A stretch of DNA of 10,381 bases from Rubrobacter sp. (lineage in GTDB: Bacteria > Actinomycetota > Rubrobacteria > Rubrobacterales > Rubrobacteraceae), in NCBI GenBank assembly GCA_013695335.1, contig JACDAR010000268.1:1-10381 (forward strand), written 5' to 3'. Each line of letters opens with the position of its first letter. Within the stretch, counting starts at the first letter, position 1. The notes beneath the pieces were generated by a model, which searched no databases, had not been told where the DNA came from, and worked only from the letters and a program-made list of their open reading frames with translations. The translations under genes were made by a program, and so were the position numbers. Shown in pieces: positions 6,444 to 10,381 of this stretch.

Positions 6444-6598
6444 GAGTTACCTCCAGGTTTGATCTGGCGCGGCCTCTCGGGGCACGCGAAGCCTCCAAAC
6501 TCTCGGGTGTCCACCAGACCGGGTCAAGTCCAGATCAGCCGCCCGACGATTAATGGAGGGTTCACCATGAGGGTGTCTCCTTGCCTCTAAGCTTGCAT
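6444..6598. other. Intergenic gap before the MDR operon
   Basis: This gap of 155 bases is the longest inside the island and the likely place for the MDR operon promoter. TTGACC (minus strand, 6522-6527) is a fair -35 box, but 17-19 bases on there are only AGAGTT-like hexamers, so the promoter call is weak. The gap also carries the short ORF at 6524-6568 and the ribosome site of the TTG start. No terminator for the hydrolase gene is seen, so read-through from upstream is possible. Confidence 0.3.
6524..6568 (-). CDS. Possible 14-codon leader ORF before the MDR operon
   Basis: On the minus strand AAGGAGA stands 6-7 bases before an ATG at 6568, which opens 14 codons (M-V-N-P-P-L-I-V-G-R-L-I-W-T) to a TGA at 6524. 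The ribosome site is as good as those of the neighbouring real genes. It sits in the gap between the hydrolase and the first MDR gene. It could be a leader peptide or the remnant of a lost gene start. No attenuator hairpin is seen after it. Confidence 0.25.
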   Translation of the reverse strand: MVNPPLIVGRLIWT

Positions 6599-7582
6599 TC
6601 ACCGTGTAAGTGATTGATCGTTGCGCACGGCCTGCACCACCTCGACGATGGCGGCGCTGGTCGCTTGCGAGTCGCTCCGATCGTACACCAGTGATGTGTG
6701 CGTCGCCCCCTTCACGACACGGTGCATGCTGTTGGACGAGAGAGTGGCCAGATCGTCCTGCAGCTTGAGCCAACCGGGCTCCGCCTGTTTGGGGGCAAGA
6801 AACTCTAGTGCGCTGGTACTCACTTGTCGCGTCGAGGGGGTGAGTGCATCTATCTGCGCGCGCTGCTGGGGCGGCAATTCAGGGGACGCCGGAGAGAGCT
6901 TGGACAACAAGCGGACAATCCCGAGCCGCGCCGGCAGGGAAACCCCGAACCGCTCCAGCTTGGGAACCACGGCGAATGTCTGCTTTTGTGGTTCGGAGCT
7001 ATCCTGTGCTTCCGGTCGCTGGCTGAACTGATAGGTATCGATCGAGGAATCGACCAAGGCCACGCCCGCCACCTCATCGGGATACCGGTGGGCGTACGTT
7101 TGCATGGACAGGCCGCCTAACGAATGGCCCACTAGCACGTAAGGACCTTTGATGCCAGCGCCCTTGAGCAGAGTGTGCAGTTCGCTAGTGATCTGCTTGG
7201 CGTCCCGAGGGTCGGGGCCCATCTCGCTCCAGCCCATCCCCGCGCGGTCGTAGGCGCATACGCGTGTGGTACCGGAGACCTCCTGCTGCACCCTGACCCA
7301 TTGGGCCGACATCTCCCCCGATCCCCCATCCAAGACCACGGTCGGGCTGCCCTGGCCCACGCAGTTTATGTGTAAGCGGTAGCCCCCCACGTCCACCATC
7401 TCACCGGGCGGAGGATAGGCTCGCTCGGCACGCTCTGTAGCGATGGCTTGGTAGATCGCCCCGACGACGGCGAGAACCAAGAGGGCGACCATCAACCACA
7501 GGAGCGCCCTCCAAGTCCACCGCATTATCCTTCTAGCCGTACCGCTCCTCACTACGCTAAGACTATTTCTTTTCTCGGCCAT
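6599..7582 (-). CDS. Membrane-anchored alpha/beta hydrolase
   Basis: An alpha/beta-fold hydrolase (esterase, lipase or related) of about 327 residues. A positively charged N-terminus is followed by one hydrophobic segment at about 26-48, an uncleaved signal anchor that should place the enzyme outside the membrane. The fold begins near 60; GGSG at 87-90 is the oxyanion-side loop, YDRAGMGWS at 112-120 is typical of the family, the nucleophile elbow GHSLGG puts Ser near 155, and the catalytic His lies near 296 in GATHTS. The catalytic acid is not obvious: the PLVVLT-type strand that usually carries it before the final helix pair seems missing between about 262 and 270. Starts: GTG at 7585 or ATG at 7582, both served by GAGGAGGT; I prefer ATG. 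The ribosome site and start lie inside the end of the LAL gene, so the two are probably translationally coupled. Substrate unknown. Confidence 0.9.
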   Translation of the reverse strand: MAEKRNSLSVVRSGTARRIMRWTWRALLWLMVALLVLAVVGAIYQAIATERAERAYPPPGEMVDVGGYRLHINCVGQGSPTVVLDGGSGEMSAQWVRVQQEVSGTTRVCAYDRAGMGWSEMGPDPRDAKQITSELHTLLKGAGIKGPYVLVGHSLGGLSMQTYAHRYPDEVAGVALVDSSIDTYQFSQRPEAQDSSEPQKQTFAVVPKLERFGVSLPARLGIVRLLSKLSPASPELPPQQRAQIDALTPSTRQVSTSALEFLAPKQAEPGWLKLQDDLATLSSNSMHRVVKGATHTSLVYDRSDSQATSAAIVEVVQAVRNDQSLTR

Positions 7583-10013
7583 CACCTAATACCTCCTCAC
7601 CCTCGGCGAACCATTCGTTTCCGTAGCTCAGGGGTTTGAAATGGGCGCAGTCACGTTCCAGAGGCGTAAGAGCAGCAGGGATGTCGCCTTGTACATGGTG
7701 AGCAAGAGCCTGCAATACCAGGATTTCGATCACGCGCCCCATCCTGCCTCCCGCTTCCGCCGCTTTCTGGAGGCGCTCCAGTAATCTCATTGCCTCATGA
7801 ATGGAGCGGTCTGCCCCTTCGCTCTTGTACTCGGCAATGAGCACCCTCGCCAGGGTAATGTGCTCGAACTCTCGCAGGTAGCTGAGGTCATCGGCAACGG
7901 ACAGGCCCCGCTCACGCGCCCAACCCAGGGCCTCGGCCAACCTGCCCTGCGCAAGCCACACCCGCGTCTTGAGCGCCGTTACGGGACGCAGGTCAGGCAC
8001 GGGGGATCTGCGATACAGGCGTTCCGCCTCGTCGAGCAGGTCGAGGGCGTCGTCGAGTTCTCCCTGTGCCTCCGCCATTCGAGCCTTTGCGACGCACCGG
8101 CGATACGGCCAATCCGGTGAGGTAGTGTGTTCGCCCAACTCCTCGCTTTTCAGCATGTGCTGTTTGGCGGCTTCCAGGTCGCCCTGCTCGAGGTATAGGC
8201 CACTCAATCCCAGATACAGGTGGGCCGTTCCCAGTAGCGCAGGCTCGCCTTGCTCTATCACAAGCTGCAATGACCGTTCGTATGTCGTTACCGCGTCCTG
8301 GAGACGACCTTGATCTATCCTCATATCAGCCAGGCCGTATGTGCCACTGATCGCGGCGACGATGTTGCCTGTCATCTGAAAACCCATCAAGGCATCGGCC
8401 AGGGTCCGGTGAGCCGCCTCCAGGTCTCCACCCTCCCAGTATGCGAGCCCCAGGAGCGCGCCTGGGATCGCGCGCCCGAGATGGTCGTCCTGGGGTAGGA
8501 GATCGAGCGCCCGCCGAGCATGTTTCACGGTGCCTGACACATCGCCGAGAACCTGGGCCAGGTAGGCATGGGCAGAGGCTATCGTCACCGGCAGAGACCG
8601 AAATTCCTCCTCATCCACAACGACCATCTCAGCCGAAGGGACGCTCGCCTCCACCGTGGTTTCGAGCCACCGTTCGGCACCCCTCATCCGGGCCTCGCCG
8701 GCCTCCAGCTCGCCGACGTCAAGTAACGCCCAGGCATACTCGACGCTGAGCACGGGCCTGGCGCGGACCAGCTCGTCTGGAAGCGCCTTGACCCAACCAA
8801 GCCACGTGGCGAACTGCAGGCTTCTGTCCATTGCTCGCCAGGACAGCTCGATCAGGCCGGCCGCTCGCTCGAAATCTTCGGCAACGAGAGCGTGGTGAAT
8901 GGCTTCAGCCTCCAATCCATTGTCTTCGTACCACTGGCTGGCACGTACGTGTAATTCGGCCACATCTCCCAGAGCACCCCCTGTGGATGAGGCGCCGCTC
9001 TGGTGTAGTCGCTGCCGCAGCAACTCGGCGAAGAGATGATGATAGCGATACCAACGCCGCTCGTTATCCAGGGCGGCGATGAACAGGTTGGCGTGTTCGA
9101 GATATTCCAGGGTTTCTTGTCCTGACGCTGAGGGGCCTTGCAGAACGGCATCACAAAGCGGCCCGCACAGGCGGTCGAGGGTGGATGTGCGCAGCAAGAA
9201 TGTCTGGACGCTTTCGGGCTGCTGCCCCAGGACTTCCTCGACCAGATAGTCCAGAACGAAATGGTGTCTGCCGGTGAAAGATTTGATGAAGCCGGTGGCA
9301 TCTTCACGTCCCTGCAATGAGATAGCGGCCAATTGCAGGCCGGCGATCCAGCCTTCCGTACGGCTCTCCAGTGCGGCGACATCCTCCTCCGATAGGCTGA
9401 GGCCCATCACCCCTTCAAGGAACTCAGCGGCTTCTGCGGGGGTGAAACGCAGGTCCGCGGCGCGCAGCTCGCTCAATTGGCCCCTAACGCGCAGACGGGC
9501 CAGGGGTAGGTTTGGGTCCTCGCGGGTTGCGATGACCAGGTGCATCCGTGGGGGCATGTGCTCGATCAGAAAAGCGAGGGCGTCATCTACCGCCCTGGCA
9601 TCAACAGCGTGGTAGTCGTCCAGGACGAGGACGAAATCGTCAGGGATGGTGGTGATCTCGTTGAGCAGGACCGTCAGGATCGATTCGGTCGGCGGTGGCT
9701 GAGGGGATCTGAGCACACCCAACGCCCCTTCTCCAATATCCGATGCAATGGTCTGCAAAGCGGCGACGAGGTAAGCCAGGAAGCGCGTTGGGTCGCTATC
9801 CCCTTCGTCAAGCGATAGCCAGGCGGCCGGTCGCCCGCAACCGGCGAGCCATTCGCTGACAAGGGTAGTTTTGCCAAAGCCGGCGGGGGCGCAGATGAGG
9901 GTCAGCCTGCGGTCAAGACCCTCGTTGAGACGTTCGATCAGGCACGGTCGGGGGACGATTCTAGACCGAAGCGGGGGGACATAGAGTTTAGTGGCTAGAA
10001 CTGGTGTAGCCAT
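7563..10013 (-). CDS. MalT/LAL-type NTPase-TPR protein lacking the LuxR DNA-binding domain
   Basis: An 816-residue STAND-family signal ATPase. The N-terminus (LATKLYVPPLRSRIVPRPCL) is the hallmark of LAL/MalT regulators. Walker A is APAGFGKTT at 42-50, Walker B is LVLDDYH at 129-135, and the ATREDPNLPLARLR segment plus DLRFTPAEA at about 162-195 is the conserved sensor region. A winged-helix region follows at about 200-370, then TPR-like helical repeats from about 370 to 790 that in MalT bind the inducer. Family members normally continue with about 60-100 residues carrying a LuxR helix-turn-helix; here the chain ends about 40 residues after the last repeat, in EWFAEGEEVLGDGREKK. It therefore probably cannot bind DNA itself. 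It could act through a partner, or be a broken regulator whose end was replaced by the hydrolase gene. The ATG at 10013 has only a weak GGAAG ribosome site at about 8 bases. The stop lies 20 bases inside the hydrolase gene. Confidence 0.9.
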   Translation of the reverse strand: MATPVLATKLYVPPLRSRIVPRPCLIERLNEGLDRRLTLICAPAGFGKTTLVSEWLAGCGRPAAWLSLDEGDSDPTRFLAYLVAALQTIASDIGEGALGVLRSPQPPPTESILTVLLNEITTIPDDFVLVLDDYHAVDARAVDDALAFLIEHMPPRMHLVIATREDPNLPLARLRVRGQLSELRAADLRFTPAEAAEFLEGVMGLSLSEEDVAALESRTEGWIAGLQLAAISLQGREDATGFIKSFTGRHHFVLDYLVEEVLGQQPESVQTFLLRTSTLDRLCGPLCDAVLQGPSASGQETLEYLEHANLFIAALDNERRWYRYHHLFAELLRQRLHQSGASSTGGALGDVAELHVRASQWYEDNGLEAEAIHHALVAEDFERAAGLIELSWRAMDRSLQFATWLGWVKALPDELVRARPVLSVEYAWALLDVGELEAGEARMRGAERWLETTVEASVPSAEMVVVDEEEFRSLPVTIASAHAYLAQVLGDVSGTVKHARRALDLLPQDDHLGRAIPGALLGLAYWEGGDLEAAHRTLADALMGFQMTGNIVAAISGTYGLADMRIDQGRLQDAVTTYERSLQLVIEQGEPALLGTAHLYLGLSGLYLEQGDLEAAKQHMLKSEELGEHTTSPDWPYRRCVAKARMAEAQGELDDALDLLDEAERLYRRSPVPDLRPVTALKTRVWLAQGRLAEALGWARERGLSVADDLSYLREFEHITLARVLIAEYKSEGADRSIHEAMRLLERLQKAAEAGGRMGRVIEILVLQALAHHVQGDIPAALTPLERDCAHFKPLSYGNEWFAEGEEVLGDGREKK

Positions 10014-10137
10014 GGATCAACTTCCGATTCCTCCGATACTTGCTCTTCCACCACGGAGGCATACGCGGCGAGTTGTTTCCGGACCGTGAGTAGCAACGGA
10101 ACCGAATCGTACGCTAAGACGTTTGATGCGCAATTGC
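10014..10137 (-). other. Segment between transposase and LAL gene, possible gene fragment
   Basis: These 124 bases hold the upstream region of the LAL gene and presumably one end of the IS element. A minus-strand frame open through them has a protein-like tail (SVPLLLTVRKQLAAYASVVE, then EQVSEESEVDPWLHQF) and stops at 9995, overlapping the LAL start by 19 bases. That overlap resembles translational coupling, so it could be the 3' end of a gene cut by the IS. No start codon with a ribosome site is seen inside the segment, and the IS inverted repeat cannot be placed without its other end. Confidence 0.3.
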
Positions 10138-10381
10138 TCAAATCAAGAGGGAGGCGAAGTGGCGTAGCGGCCTGCCGAGTCGGGCATTGAACAGTTGGCC
10201 GCAGGTGTAGGCAGCCACCTTCGCCGCCAGGCGGGTCAGCAGTCCTCCGATGGTCTTGGCTCGGTGGCGCTCTAACGAGAACTGGTCCTTTAGCTGCCAG
10301 ATCACACCTTCGATGAGCTGGCGCTTTCCCGACGCCCACTTGCGATCAGCTTCCGGCCAGGCGCGTTTGGCGTTCTTCTGC
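10138..10381 (-). mobile_element. C-terminal part of an IS982-family transposase gene (truncated by window edge)
   Basis: The minus strand is open from the window edge to a TGA at 10138, encoding the last 80 residues of a DDE transposase. The sequence has the IS982-type C-terminal pattern: KRQLIEGVIWQLKDQF, then ERHRAKT, GLLTRLAAKVAAYT and a Gly-Arg-Pro near the end. The Glu in RQLIE is the position expected for the third acidic catalytic residue. There is no stop or frameshift in the visible part, so the copy may be intact outside the window. Transposases of this type catalyse cut-and-paste movement of their short element. Its position directly before the LAL gene marks this side as mobile. 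Family assignment is from remembered motif similarity. Confidence 0.8.

Noticed and set aside
6447..6773. Minus-strand frame of 108 codons overlapping the hydrolase end
   Set aside because: Arg/His-rich shadow in another frame of the hydrolase gene; no domain character.
8852..9382. Minus-strand frame of 176 codons inside the LAL gene
   Set aside because: Shadow frame, Ser/Pro/Cys-rich, wholly inside the well-supported ATPase gene.
1..10381. CRISPR array, tRNA, rRNA, toxin-antitoxin or phage genes
   Set aside because: No regularly spaced repeats, no recognisable RNA gene and no such protein motifs were found on reading both strands.

Overview
All supported genes in this window lie on the minus strand, so transcription runs from high to low coordinates. 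The best host clue is a high-GC CTP synthase gene (pyrG) with a small secreted RTX-like protein nearby. These suggest a deep-branching actinomycete, possibly of the Rubrobacter type. This is inference from protein style and base composition; no rRNA or other phylogenetic marker is present.

Layout in transcription order: (1) 10381-10138, the C-terminal end of an IS982-type transposase, cut by the window edge. (2) 10013-7563, an 816-residue MalT/LAL-type NTPase-TPR protein that stops where the LuxR helix-turn-helix would normally begin. (3) 7582-6599, a membrane-anchored alpha/beta hydrolase whose start lies inside the end of gene 2. (4) A gap of about 155 bp with a possible 14-codon leader ORF. 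(5) 6443-5460 and 5440-4472, two tandem paralogous zinc-free MDR oxidoreductases (quinone oxidoreductase type). (6) 4431-3565, a retinol-dehydrogenase-like SDR. (7) 3384-3172, a decayed tail that looks like the C-terminus of an MraY/WecA-type family 4 glycosyl-phosphotransferase. (8) 3127-1472, pyrG. (9) 1406-900, an unrecognised protein just downstream of pyrG. (10) 620-243, a small secreted RTX-like protein followed by a hairpin and a strong intrinsic terminator at 133-160. (11) 18-1, the probable first six codons of another gene.

Two parts can be distinguished. The pyrG side looks like core chromosome. The stretch between the transposase end and the glycosyltransferase remnant looks acquired: it has an IS at one side, a broken gene at the other, visibly lower GC in the MDR genes, and a set of redox and hydrolytic enzymes behind a regulator-like protein. 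The MDR pair and the SDR have tight spacing and good Shine-Dalgarno sites, so they are probably one operon. The regulator-like gene and the hydrolase overlap and are probably translationally coupled. A shared small-molecule carbonyl/enone/ester pathway is plausible, but the substrate cannot be read from sequence.

No CRISPR array, tRNA, rRNA or defence system was found. The most unusual items are the LAL protein without a DNA-binding domain coupled to a membrane hydrolase, and the remnant of a broken gene next to pyrG.
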